Assembly: GCA_022457065.1 (NCBI GenBank)
Contig: JAJGBQ010000005.1
Coordinates: forward strand, 310,001-374,000
Direction of reading: 5' to 3'
DNA: 64,000 nt
DNA from: Curvularia sp. ZM96
Lineage: Eukaryota; Ascomycota; Dothideomycetes; Pleosporales; Pleosporaceae
Shown: positions 1-10,619 of the stretch, piece by piece
How positions within the stretch are numbered: position 1 is the stretch's first letter
Layout: each line of letters begins with the position of its first letter
Notes under the pieces: generated by a model
Told to the model about the DNA's origin: nothing
Databases searched by the model: none
The model's input: only the letters and a program-made list of their open reading frames with translations
Made by a program: the position numbers and the translations under genes

Positions 1-599
1 TAGATGGTGTAGAGGATGGCGGCTTTAGTGATGTGGTAGCGGACGAGTTGCCAGCGCGTGTAGCCGTGCTGGTAGTGGGCGAAGACGGTGCGTTTCTGTT
101 GGCTGTCTGGGGCCTTGATCGGCTCGTCGGTTTTCTTGTCGGTGATGGTGTCGTCGCCGTTCTGCTGTATCAAAAGCTTGGTCTCGTTTGCAGCAGCGTT
201 CATGGCCCGTTTGCGCTGCTCTTCGAGTACTTGGGTGCGACTGCGGTCGTAGAATACTTTGCAGGCTTGCCTGATGCGCTCTTTTGTCTCGCCCGGGCCC
301 GGTTGCACGTCTGGCGTGAATTCGAGAATGCAGATCTCGTAGCTCATGTGTGCGAGCCAGATCAGCATCGCTCGTGCAAACGAGTCACAAGCATCGAAGT
401 TAGGCGCGAGGTGCTCAGAGTGCCGGAAGGCGAAGAATACTAGTATGCTGAGAAGGAATGTGGATAACTTTCGGCCCAGAGGGGTGGAGGGCGGGAAGGC
501 AAGCGTGTAGATGGCATAGGCAAAGGACGCCGTAGTTGGAACGAGAACAGGTATGATATCGACTGGCTTCCAGTTGGGAATTATGTAGCGGCCAGGCAT
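1..599 (-). CDS. Membrane acyltransferase / wax-synthase-like protein, 3' end outside window
   Basis: An open frame on the minus strand starts at ATG 599-597 (MPGRYIIPNWKPVD) and runs without a stop to the window edge, giving the first 199 codons. A hydrophobic segment lies at about residues 12-35 and a second around 47-58. Residues 65-95 contain PNFDACDSFARAMLIWLAHM and a following SYEICILEF block, then a charged linker and a GYTRWQLVRYHITKAA block near the edge. This order resembles fungal wax-synthase/MBOAT-like membrane acyltransferases, some of which acylate secondary metabolites, but the catalytic part is off the window. No intron is needed in the visible part. The gene identity is firm as coding sequence and only moderate as to family. 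Confidence 0.6.
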   Translation of the reverse strand, partial: MPGRYIIPNWKPVDIIPVLVPTTASFAYAIYTLAFPPSTPLGRKLSTFLLSILVFFAFRHSEHLAPNFDACDSFARAMLIWLAHMSYEICILEFTPDVQPGPGETKERIRQACKVFYDRSRTQVLEEQRKRAMNAAANETKLLIQQNGDDTITDKKTDEPIKAPDSQQKRTVFAHYQHGYTRWQLVRYHITKAAILYTI

Positions 600-3039
600 T
601 TTGAGGCTTCGTGCGTTGCACTACTGCGAGTTGGTTTGGTGCGGTAGGTGTAAAGGTAGAAGTAGTGGTGAGAGAACCAGGGCCCTTATGCGGGATCTGG
701 TTTTTGCACAAGGTGATGAAATTGAACGTGGGTCCCTCGTTTCGTTATCCGTGGTACAGAGCAGTGGGCAAACGCCTGGGGTGGAGTTGGGAAGGCAGGC
801 TCGTCCAATTCCCTTTTCGGAAAACCAAATCACTTATACATATAACACAGATGATTTCACGATACATCAAAAATGGCACATTGTGTAGCTACTCGCACTA
901 TTTTACTGGACTGGCAATGTAAACACTGCTTTTGAACAAAATTGGAATCGCTTGATAAGGCGCCAATCTGCTTTCACTGCGCAAGAATAGGAAACTTGGT
1001 GTAGACTAGTGTTTTGAAGTGTCGCACTTACTTCAGATTTTGTCGATTCTTTTTCGATCTCAGTCTATGGGTTTCAACCTGATGTTGTGCAAATTCATGA
1101 AGGTTATGTGTTAATGGTGATGGTTGTTCGAAGATTCTGAGCCCTAGGTCCTTAACAGATAATTTCCGTATCATTTCTAACCAAGAGCTTTATCATATAT
1201 GTGAGTATCTTAGGTGCTTGCATTCAAACATTTTTGCCTATTTTGTAATACTAAATATCGTTAATCGTGTGAATCATGAAAGGTAGCTGATTGTTCCATC
1301 CAAAAATTCGGGGCTGCTAGAATTGTTCCCATTGAAGAGGGCGTTACGAAATTCCGATTTGTTATGTTGTTACCTAAGCTGTCGAAGGACCCTAGATTGC
1401 CCGTGCTGCTATCAAGTCCCTCCTTCTTATAACGAGGCTGCATTCAGAACCGCCAGTCACAGTATGGATGAAGGCACCTCCAGTGTTGGTGTATATGCAC
1501 CTCAGAATTGATTCTGCCAAAGTATATCAACCTCCAAGGAGGTTGTTTCAAGTTTATTATTGAGGTTTTGGAACTCTCGTATACTATTATTGTACTCGCA
1601 TTGTTATGCTAATGTAACTCGTATCGCACGTATACAAAGTTTAGATCGAGTGTCTAGTAGGAGACGGCGACATTACTAATCCTATAAGCCCCATAGGAAA
1701 ATGATCAACATCAGGGTAACAGATGTCTGGCGAGTACAGGTACTACTCTAGTAGCTGCTACTTGCTTCATGAACTGCCGTTGACGTAAAGAGCATACAAG
1801 TATCTCCCAGAAAAGGTCCTTCCAGCCTAGCGGGAGTGAGATCATCTCGCTGAGTCAATACATATAACCAGGGATGATGGTCTTAAGCGTAGAGCATTAC
1901 GGAGAACTCGAGGCGTTATTTCTTTTCCCCACTGCTGTGCAGTTGATAAACTTCCACACTCAACAACTACGGTTACATCTCCGCTTAATGCATGGATATC
2001 TTATAGGAGACGCTGTGTACTTTTGATATCCCAATCCCAACCAGTAGAATCAGTCCGCCCACATAAAGGAGAACTATAATCAAGGAGCAACCAAGCCTTG
2101 GCAAGCCACATTTGCTGGATGCCTGCAATCACCGCCACAACGCGACCCCGCCTCCCAAGAAACCGCCAAGCGAAGAACAAATGGATCGCGGAAGAGGGAG
2201 ACGAGAACAAGTAGGGGAAGAAGGAATAAAAAGGATTGCGCGACGTTGAAATGCCCTCTTGGAGTGTCATTTCTGGTCCAACAAAGATACGGAGAAAATA
2301 GGGGTTTTCCCTACGACGGTTGCGGAGCCGAAGCGTAACAGCACTGTTGAATTGCTCATCCTTGCCCTCTCCTCCGCTGCGAAGATAGGACAAGGGGTCA
2401 ACGACTGCGCCACGAGCGCCCAACGCCCAGTGCCAAGCGCGGCCACTTGGCCAACGGAGCGGGCGAGAGCCTTATTCACATGTCGATAGCCGACAAGTTG
2501 AACCGCCGAGAAAATTATAGAGTCTGTGTCAAAATTGAAAGTAGAGTAAGTATCGAGCGAGAATAGAACAGGAAATATATTTTCGCTAGTCGAACGCTGA
2601 CATGCGGTCAAACTCGCCGTGTACTACTAAACGGCCCCCCACCAGTACCGCTATCTACTATTCTCGTCACCACTACCAACACCATTACAGAGCACCAGCC
2701 ACACTCCACCTTTTTTACCGGCCGATCCGTCTTCCTTCCCGCATGCCCAACCTGGGCCGTCAGTTCCGTCTCCAGCCACACAGAGCAGTACCAAGGCGGC
2801 GAACCCTAGCACTAGCGCAAGACCTGTCTCAGTCCTGCAGCCATGTACGCAATATCGCCAAGTGATGTGACCCCATGCAACCCAGTCTAGCGTGTCCTAT
2901 AGCCTATTCCCGAGAGACACGCAGGAGGAGAGCCAGAAGCGGAACACACTAGGTAGAGCTGGCCCAGAAAACCTCTTCCCCTCATTCAGTTCCAGTAAAT
3001 GAATGCCCAGCTAGGTAAAAGAGCGCATGTGTGCATGCA
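600..3039. other. Intergenic, gene-poor DNA
   Basis: This is the upstream region of the acyltransferase-like gene followed by about 2 kb in which I find no supported gene. The open frames here (for example around 2001-2611 on the minus strand) overlap each other in different frames and have no recognisable motif or splice structure. Confidence 0.5.
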
Positions 3040-3119
3040 TGGCATAGCGGTTATGGTGTTTGAAGCCTTGGCAAGGAATACCCATTCTGCCCATAGCTGC
3101 TCGTCTGCGGTCGAATCCC
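3040..3119 (+). repeat. tRNA-like sequence with A- and B-box-like motifs, possible SINE relic
   Basis: TGGCATAGCGG at 3040-3050 matches the pol III A-box pattern (TGGCNNAGTGG) with one change. GGTCGAATCC at about 3109-3118 matches the B box GGTTCGAATCC less one T. The spacing of about 70 bases is longer than in a plain tRNA, and I cannot fold a paired acceptor and T stem, so this is not a functional tRNA. A tRNA-derived SINE fragment or decayed tRNA is the likeliest reading. Confidence 0.3.
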
Positions 3120-3378
3120 AAAGAACTGAGGGCTAAAACAGGAGCACAAGAGCGCCGTTGTCAGGATAAGAGTGCAACAATGACTACGTCGTTAAGCTTA
3201 GCGAGACGGCTTCAGCATCGCCGACATTGCCTTAACTCAAAAAGTCGGACATTACTAGCCCGTGGGAATGACTTTCTAGCTTCATACGTCTACTGGAACG
3301 CGACATCTTAGAGCATTGTTTAACCGGACGGCGTATCAGCGTGCCTTCTTCTGAGCCAAGCGATCCTACCTCAATATT

Positions 3379-3604
3379 TCATTGTGTTCGTAGCTTTACT
3401 GGGATGATTATGTCTACGATGTCCGACTTTTGGTGATAAGATGGTACCGGTGTACCCTTCAGCTTCGGCTCCGCCCGAGCCACACCATTCTTTTTACCTA
3501 CCAAGGGCTTCACCGGTTGCTTCGTCACCGGATCATCCGAGTCTAGTTGTCAGCTTTGTTGATCATCATCGGTAATAAGCTGTCCTCTTCTCCTTGAGGC
3601 CAGT
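3379..3604 (-). pseudogene. Possible gene fragment, unrecognised, one internal stop
   Basis: The minus strand reads as a lysine- and proline-rich protein-like stretch of about 74 codons ending in TGA 3381-3379. It contains DDPVTKQPVKPLVGKKNG and PKLKGTPVPSYHQKSD and is interrupted once by TGA at 3552-3550. I see no start codon, domain or splice sites. It may be the tail of a decayed gene or transposon protein, or chance. Confidence 0.25.
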
Positions 3605-3991
3605 AATTCACGAGCCAGAGAGCATCTCATTTTGGATAATCTCAGCTGAAAGTTCATATGGTGAGCTTCTTCACTTTACGTGAGATTTACATGCTGATCC
3701 CCCGGCGGCCATGCCTACATGGAGCCGGTTCGAGCGCGAGACCTGCTTCCGGAGGAATAACAAAGTCACGAACTGGCCCTTAGCGTAGGGAGGTCGTGTG
3801 CAAAGCGTGAGCGGTGTACACCCGCTATAGTTAGGTATACCAACAGCGGGGCCGAGTTCAGAGTAGATCACTTATCGTAAAGGCAAATGTGAACTCTAAA
3901 TACTCCTACTTGCTCAGCTTTGCTGCATCTCGTTCACCACCAATCCTTGTCTACATCACTTTTCCCCACACTCACAACCGCCGACGTTACA

Positions 3992-4576
3992 ATGCAGCTG
4001 TCACTACTCGCCCTCCTCGCCCTCCTTGGTACTTCGGTAGCCCAGATAGTAGTATGCACGGCCGTTGACGAAGGCGCACCTTGCGTTACGGAGAGTGTAA
4101 GTTGAGCACGATACGCCCGGAAACGCGAGAGAGCAAGCATATAGTAACATGAACACCAGGGAAAATTCGGCAAATGTGTAAGTGAAGATCACCAAAACAG
4201 TAACATATCCAAGAGCTGACATGAAGTGATAGGGCGTACGTATCCCCGCAACCTAACTTAGTCCTTGAATATATCTAGCATCAGGCTAACTAAAGCGCTA
4301 CTTGCGCACACTTCAATAGAAAGTACGTATCTCTCCCGCATCCTCACTCGATATCGCAGTGATCACCAGACTCACCAAGCGCTTCTACTTATAGGACAAA
4401 GTAAGTTATTTCCCCCATTCTAATCAACGGAACCGTTGAACTTGGAGAAAAACACCGCGCTAACCAAAGCGCTACCTTGCGCGCACCGGAATAGTATGTG
4501 AGTACCTGTGGCCTGTTCTAACGTAAGAAATCTTTTTTTTAACGACTACTCCCAGTGCCGGGTTAGCGAGACTTGA
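3992..4576 (+). CDS. Secreted cysteine-rich peptide encoded by micro-exons (candidate effector)
   Basis: I do not recognise the family. ATG 3992 opens a signal peptide (MQLSLLALLALLGTSVA, predicted cleavage before QIVVC). I infer seven exons: 3992-4096, 4160-4177, 4233-4235, 4320-4322, 4395-4400, 4495-4497 and 4556-4576, that is 105, 18, 3, 3, 6, 3 and 21 nt. Every exon is a multiple of three and all six introns are phase 0. Introns (63, 55, 84, 72, 94 and 58 nt) begin GTAAGT, GTAAGT, GTACGT, GTACGT, GTAAGT, GTGAGT and end in AG; most have TAAC, CTGAC or CTAAC branch-like sites. The product would be 52 aa, about 35 aa mature, with four cysteines (residues 22, 31, 41, 47). If the first donor is ignored the frame stops at 4105 after 38 aa. 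The 3' halves of introns 3 and 5 are near-identical and intron 4 is similar, pointing to duplication of intron plus micro-exon units. It lies in gene-poor DNA next to a transposon, as many fungal effectors do. Confidence 0.6.
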
Positions 4577-5109
4577 CCGCCTATCTACCCAAGAAACCTC
4601 CGGGATGGGAAAGGGTACAGACTCTGGTCGTTGGATGGAGTTCCTTACGCGGGTTTAAGCCTGGTCGGCTAGGAGTATGGGGAAAGGCCCTGCATCATGA
4701 CGGGCATAATGATGTGACAATATACTCGTTGTCGGTCTACTGCACCAGTTTTGGGCGTGGTTTGAGAGAAAGGTTATACATAGCAGGGTGTCGCATTCTG
4801 GCAAAAAAGAAAATTTAATCGCTACTTACATTCAGCTCGACCGCAAGTCTTTTCCTCATCAGTGCAACAGGGTGTTTCTCGTATGCAGGTGTTGTTAGTA
4901 AAAAACATAACAGCAGCAGTCAAATCTCCTAAGAAAAGAAAACGCTACAGACGCAGGCGCAGACGCTGTACCTACCCATGTCTCCTTACCCACATACACA
5001 TCACCAGCTTACGGTACCCTACATGCCTCTCCATCTTACACTCCATACCCTTACCAGCCCCAAACTCAACCCGCTAGTCGCACATAAGCTGACCTCATCC
5101 TCACCCTTA
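4577..5109. other. Intergenic between micro-exon gene and transposon
   Basis: This holds the 3' flank of the micro-exon gene. No gene or repeat is recognised. The TA at 5108-5109 is the target duplication of the transposon that follows. Confidence 0.5.
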
Positions 5110-5158
5110 ACGTCAAGGATCAGTAAGCTGGGCAGATCAGTAAGCTGGGCACCCCACC
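5110..5158 (+). repeat. Left terminal inverted repeat of the transposon
   Basis: This 49-bp end is a perfect inverted copy of 6906-6954. It contains GATCAGTAAGCTGGGCA twice in direct orientation, likely transposase binding sites. Similarity continues imperfectly about 15 bp further inward. Confidence 0.93.
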
Positions 5159-6905
5159 AAACTTGACCTGACGCTCTGCGCAATTAAGCCACAATAACAC
5201 AATAAAACGAGATAAAATTAAGAGATATTATTCGTTATCTAGCTCTACACGACGTGCGAGTATGTCCTTGAATATAGCACTTCGTACATGTTAGCGGCGC
5301 GCGCTAACGTCGCTGACTACCCTCACTCTGCCCACCCTCTACGACCACCCTTTCTACCTCTGCAGCAAGCTGCTAAGCCTGCGAGACCTAGAGCACTCTA
5401 CTAGAAGCAATATATTAACGCTGCTAACTCTACTTTTATCGTTAACGCTAAACTTCTGCACGTAGCTTCTTATTCTCCTCTGCGAGTATCGTCGCTAATT
5501 ACATCGCAAGCTAAGCGCTTTTAGCAAGCTAGCGTATCGCAACGCTTATTAGACTCTCTAGCTATCGGCGCAGTCGCTCTTAGAGATAGCGTATCTGCTA
5601 CTAAAGCTCTGCTACTATATGTAGTGTTTCTATCTGCGCTACTGCCTGCGCTATAACGTTGTTATCTGTAGTTGTCTATAGTAGAGACGGCGTCCGGGCG
5701 ACAGTTAGCGACGATAGAACGCGGTCTAGACAAAGAGGGACAAGGCCTGTCGCCTAAAAGCCTGCCTAGATATTCTGCTGCGTGAATACAGTCGGCTAGA
5801 TCCGTGTATAGGCTATAAGAAAGTCTGTTTTGTCAACATAGTAGACGCTATAGCGGGCGAGCTTCTCAACCTCGCGTCCGTACGCGCGCTTAAGAGGGGA
5901 GTAGCAGCTCACATCTAGAGGCTAGAGGAGGTGCGACGTGTGAGGCGGCATACAGAGAGTAATGATCTTGTTCTCTGTGCAGTACTAGTCGAACTCTAGT
6001 ATAGCGTGGCTACTATAGCCATCTAGGATAAGAAGGCGATAGACTCTAGCTATACGAGCAGCTGTATGCTAGTTAAAATGCTTCACCTACTCTACACCTA
6101 GCTCGTCCGTCGTCTAGCCGTTGTCTAAGACGCTAATAGTCTAGTCTAATAGGAGGCCATAATACTAGCTACTCTAGTAGACCTTGCTAGAGAGAATTAT
6201 AAAGGGTAGTAGAGACCAGCCTAACGCGTTAATACACTCGATCGCTGTCACCCACTCGCGATTACCTAGCTGTATGACGATTGCTCTGCTAACTCTATTA
6301 GAGCTAGTCACGACTTTTAACGTTGCAGCAACGCCTATCGCGAATCTAGTCTCATCAAAGTTGTAGATATCCTGGTCAAGGACGCCGTACGTCTATCGCG
6401 TCTCCTCTACTAGCTTAAACTAGGCTATAATTACTACAAGATCCTCGCAGGAGGCACGCTAGCTATGCAACCTCCTGCTCCACTTTGTCTAAAGCTCTAG
6501 CTAGCTCTAGATAAAGCGCGACACCTATTTCTTGCCAATAGGCTGTAGAGGTGGATTCTAGCCACGCGCAGTAAGAAGAGTGTCTGCCATGCGTCGTACG
6601 TCGATGATATGGGGCGGAAAACCACGCTAGTTAAGGTCTAGAATCTACTACACAAGAGACTACTCTTTAATAGGCGATAGCTTACGGTTAATTAATCGTT
6701 GCTCTAATCTTAGTAGAGTACTATAGACGCGAGTATAGAGTGTAGATTGTGGCACATCGTACGCTTTTGCAAGAGCGCGCACTAATTATTTTAGATTGTT
6801 ACGATAGGACGCCATAGCAAGGCTTATTCTACCTTCACGAGAAGTCGATTAAGGACGTTGTTGTCGCGGCATTGTGGTGGTTGTATCGAGTGTCGCGTCA
6901 GGTTG

Positions 6906-6954
6906 GGTGGGGTGCCCAGCTTACTGATCTGCCCAGCTTACTGATCCTTGACGT
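6906..6954 (-). repeat. Right terminal inverted repeat of the transposon
   Basis: This is the perfect inverted copy of 5110-5158, followed by the TA duplication at 6955-6956. The lack of mutation here contrasts with the decayed interior. Confidence 0.93.
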
Positions 6955-6956
6955 TA

Positions 6957-7918
6957 TCTCCGCTTACCTTACCTTCCCGCCCCCTGCCCCATCTAGCCAA
7001 ACGCCCCCTCTAGTACATACCCAGCGGGACACAAACGGGTCAAAGGAAGAATCCACGATTCGCATACCCTTGCTTGGCTTGAAAGGAGCGCGGACAAAAA
7101 AGGCGTTTGACAGGGGTATGTGTGTGTCTATATTGAGATGTCCCATGTGCTACGTCATCGGGGGCATGCATGCGACTCCTTTTGAGCAAGCGCAGTGCAG
7201 CGCAAGAAAAAAAAACCAGATCTAGGGCTCCAACCAAACAACAACAAATCCTACTATCCCTTTGGTGCATATCTGCCGGTATTGGATAGTTTGTTTTATG
7301 CAAAAAGACGTAATGGATGGTATGTTTGTAGGAGGAGGCCTCGGCGATAACAGTACGAGTTTGTCGTGTGACCCGACCCGCATACCCGTGTTTTTAGCGT
7401 GGACGTTTTTTTCCCTTCGTATCTCCACGCTGGGGTTGGGGAAAAACGAGATGAGTTAAGAAAAATAGGGTTAGACGAGCCCTAGTTGGTAGGAAGAAGC
7501 GGTATGAATGACATCACCAATGCAAGAGACATGGACACCGTTGGATTCAATGTTCTGGTTTTTTTTTTCGGTTGAAATTAATGGTTTGGCGGGTTTGCGA
7601 CGCGCTTTCTCTACCGGTGCCGATCATCTTGACCCCCATGCAAACGCTTGCTCATCTAGGTCTGCATGCATATGCAGTGTTGTCAACTCTGTTCAGTCCA
7701 AATAAACTCCGTGAAAATGCAACAAGACTGGTATCCGCCGATAATGAAAATTGCCCAACAAAAGAAATCGTTACCCTGAACAAAAAAGAAAAACAACAGA
7801 AAGAAGTATGTTGAAAATTGGACCAGACCGCTGCCGGAGGTTCTCATTTGTTTCTCCGGCGGGTGGTTCCGTGGTTGCTTGGTTGTTGATGATTGTTTGG
7901 TAAATCGTGCATAACTGC
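6957..7918. other. Intergenic, 3' flank of acyltransferase gene
   Basis: No supported gene is seen. The small frames here have no motif. The last part is probably the 3' untranslated region of the minus-strand acyltransferase gene. Confidence 0.5.
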
Positions 7919-9452
7919 TTAGGCCATGTTTGCGGCGCCATGCTTCTCGTCCTCATTCTTCTCAAACATGGTATCCTCGAGCCACTTGGTAGCTTTGGCG
8001 CATTGTGCGTCGACATAAGTAGTCCAGAGATGGGCAATGGTGTACTCGACGACAAAAAAGAGGGGGATGGCGATTATCCAGACGAGCCAGTTGGTGGTCC
8101 TGGGAATATAGTGTTCGATAGCCTCGCCTTGTCCGTCCTTTGGCTGCTCAACATAATAGGGCGCGGTGCTGAATCCGTAAATCAATCGTGCGAGGCCAAC
8201 CTTCATGACGGTTCCGTGTGTAAGATAGACGGCGAAGCTGTTGCGGCCGACCCACATGAAAAGCTTGTTGGAGAAGATGCTCTGGAGAGAAGGCGACAGC
8301 CAAATGCCAGTGACCATGAGATCCCATCCGATGGCGGTCCAGCGCTTGGGGTAGCTTGCCGCACCCTGGGGGATGATCCAGTCTCCAATGTTCTTGAGCT
8401 GGACAGACCAGGTCGCCCACTCCCAGTGCTCTCCGGGGTAGCACGCCACATACCAGCCGAGGATGATGAGGAAAGCCGTGGCGAATCGGCGGGCCTTGAC
8501 ACGGGAGTTGATGAAGTCACGGAAGCCCCGCTCAGATCCGACGTCGCAGAGGATGACACCGTAGAGGAACTGGCACTCGAAAGTTTCTATAACGTGTTAG
8601 CCGCAGATTGTGTGTTTTGACAGGCGTGACATACCCTTTTCCGGGCTTGTGCGCATCCAGTACCAAATGAACAAGACGATGCAGGTGAAAAGACGCATGC
8701 GGAACTTCATGAAGACGGTTGCGAACAAGAGGATGTAGATGAGAAAGGCGCCCTGAAGCAGAGGCAGGAGAGCCCACTGGTGATCGTCGTATTCGTTGTT
8801 TGCGCCAGACCAGGAGCCCTGGAAGTTCCTAATCAATCGTGGGATTTCGGTATCGAGGCTGCCAATGTTGTGGGGGACGGAGCGGCGGAACCAGTGCGAG
8901 TCGCTGAGGTGGGCGACTTCGAAAGCACCTAGCTGGGCGAAGAACCAGGCAATGACGAGGGCAATCGTGGCGGGCATAATCAATCGAGGTGGGCGGCGGA
9001 AGGCTGACTTGCCCAGTGTCTCCAACGCGGCCGGGATATTTCCAGACTTCGCCTGGCGGAGAGGCTTGATGGCGCAAACGTAGCCGGTGAGGAAGGCGAA
9101 CATGGTTACGCCGATACGGCCTTGAAAAGGCAAGCGGATAAAGGGCAATTGAAGTAACTGGGGGGCTGCGTTCTCGTTGTCGCGCGGCGACCAGAGGCTG
9201 TAGTCCCATGCCCGGCACAAGTGGGTGACGACGACCCAGAAGGACGCTACACCACGAACACCCTGGAAAAACGTTAGATGTGAAAAGACTTGGGATGGAA
9301 GTACGAGTGCATACCTCTACCCAAGTAACATTCTGGCGGCCGCTCGACGACATCTTGCCGGGACCGGCGGCAGGCTCTAAGGGAGTTGCAAGGCTGGAGA
9401 TGGTGGCGCGAGCAAGCGACAACGGTGCCTTTGTGAGCAAAGACATGTGCAT
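7919..9452 (-). CDS. Acyltransferase 3 family integral membrane protein
   Basis: Three exons are inferred: 9452-9315, 9262-8635 and 8586-7919, giving 477 aa. Introns of 52 and 49 nt have GTATGC/CAG and GTATGT/TAG ends and keep frame. The second exon opens with GVRGVASFWVVVTHLCRAW, the N-terminal arginine-histidine block typical of the acyltransferase 3 family (PF01757), followed by about ten hydrophobic helices including LIMPATIALVIAWFFAQ, ALLPLLQGAFLIYILLFA and WLVWIIAIPLFFVVEY. Such proteins transfer acyl groups from acyl-CoA to sugars, lipids or secondary metabolites. The start could also be ATG 9446, two codons inside. The substrate cannot be told from the sequence. Confidence 0.87.
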
Positions 9453-10619
9453 GCAGAAGGTGGCTGGGGGTGCCCAGCGAAGGTAGGAAAGGAAACACGG
9501 ATGGGAAAGCAGGAAAGAAAAAGAGCGACTGGAAGCAACTATAGCAGCTGCATTGGAGTGGGTTGCCGTTGGACCAAGAAGGAAGTTAAAGGCATCACCG
9601 GGGGTGCAAAGCAAGTTGGCTTGGGCAAAGACGGCTTCTCGGATGGGGCTGCTTGGCAGGATATCGCAGTGTCGAGCAGGGCCAGGCATGGCGGGCGTGT
9701 AATTGGCCGTGGGCTGAAAGGGGGAACAAGGCGCCGATTCTGCATGGGGGGCCGCGTCATAATGCTCGGCGGGTAGTGAAGGGCGTCCCCACTGGTTTCA
9801 GGGCATGGAAGCTTGGCAGTCAGCCGCCGCACGCACAATGGCCGGGCTGTGGCGGTGGTGATGCAGCGCAGCCAGCAATCTGTCCCACACAATCTGCCAT
9901 CTGGCGGAGCGGTGCCGACTTCCGCCCAGCCCCCAGCACGACGCCGTGGCGGCCTCTTGGACGCCCCGTGCTGGTGTCGTGGGTGATCGAGCAGCCGGGT
10001 GTGTGTGTGCTTGGGGTGCATGCATGCAGCCTGTCAGGTGGCGCAAAGCCGGCGCGGTTGAGCCACACACGCCCGAGTCGGGGCGGGATCGTCGCAGTAG
10101 ATTAGCCAGTTTGATGTGTATCGAGGCCGCGCAATGGTGGGTGTAGATAGACGGCCCTGGGTGGGAGGGCGTACGTGTACCAGCCGTCAATGCAGCCCGT
10201 CGACGCGTGGGCGCTGAAATGAAGAGCAAGCAGAGAGATGAGGCTCTGCAGAGATGCATGCGATGCGGGTGCGGCTCTGGCCTTGGCTTGCCAACAACTG
10301 CAGTCGCACCTGCCTGCCCTCCAGCCTCCAGTGGCGCCCTAGCCTAGCGCCACAACCACAATAACAACATCACATCACAGCAGACCACACCGCACCAGAC
10401 GACGCACGACGCACGCACGCACGCACTCGACACCAGATACACACACGTCGCTATCGTCGGCCTGGGCAGTCCAACACGGCCATGTCTCCGCCGTGTCCTT
10501 GGCACCATCGGCCCTGATGTCATTGCGTTGCTTTGCATTGCTTGCTTTCTTGCTTATGTCCATCCAGCCAACTACAGCCTCGACTACGCTACGGCTCTCT
10601 ACGTTGGCCGCTGCATGGC
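9453..10619. other. GC-rich intergenic region upstream of the acyltransferase gene
   Basis: This is about 1.2 kb of relatively GC-rich DNA with a simple ACGC-type repeat near 10403-10426. Overlapping open frames on both strands carry no motif and look like a by-product of base composition. It likely holds the acyltransferase promoter and the 3' flank of the next gene. Confidence 0.5.

Larger units (their letters stand above)
5110..6954 (-). mobile_element. Fot1/pogo-like Tc1-mariner DNA transposon, RIP-decayed (Pixie-like)
   Basis: The element is bounded by 49-bp perfect terminal inverted repeats beginning ACGTCAAGGATCAGTAAG and is flanked on both sides by TA (5108-5109 and 6955-6956), the target duplication of Tc1/mariner elements. 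Its length is 1845 bp. A transposase relic lies on the minus strand: around 6340-6370 the reverse strand reads IYNFDETRF, the DDE_1/Fot1-family motif normally ending ETGF, with Gly changed to Arg by a G-to-A change. The interior is saturated with CTA/TAG triplets and stops in all frames, as expected from CpA-to-TpA RIP. It cannot encode an active transposase, though its termini could still be mobilised in trans. Size and termini fit the Pleosporales element Pixie as I remember it. Confidence 0.9.

Noticed and set aside
33..443. 136-aa plus-strand frame with hydrophobic residues
   Set aside because: It is antisense to the partial acyltransferase-like gene, whose minus-strand translation has recognisable blocks.
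2001..2611. Two overlapping minus-strand frames of 140 and 114 aa
   Set aside because: They overlap in different frames, have no motif and no homologue I can think of, and lie in gene-poor DNA.
3040..3119. Functional tRNA gene
   Set aside because: No paired acceptor or T stem forms and the B box lacks one T.
7907..8620. 237-aa plus-strand frame
   Set aside because: Antisense to the third exon of the acyltransferase gene.
8829..9689. 286-aa minus-strand frame extending upstream of the acyltransferase start
   Set aside because: Its first part overlaps the true first exon, but the rest reads the second exon out of frame and through an intron.
9539..10259. Several long frames on both strands upstream of the acyltransferase gene
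   Set aside because: GC-rich sequence gives few stops by chance; the products are low-complexity and overlap each other.
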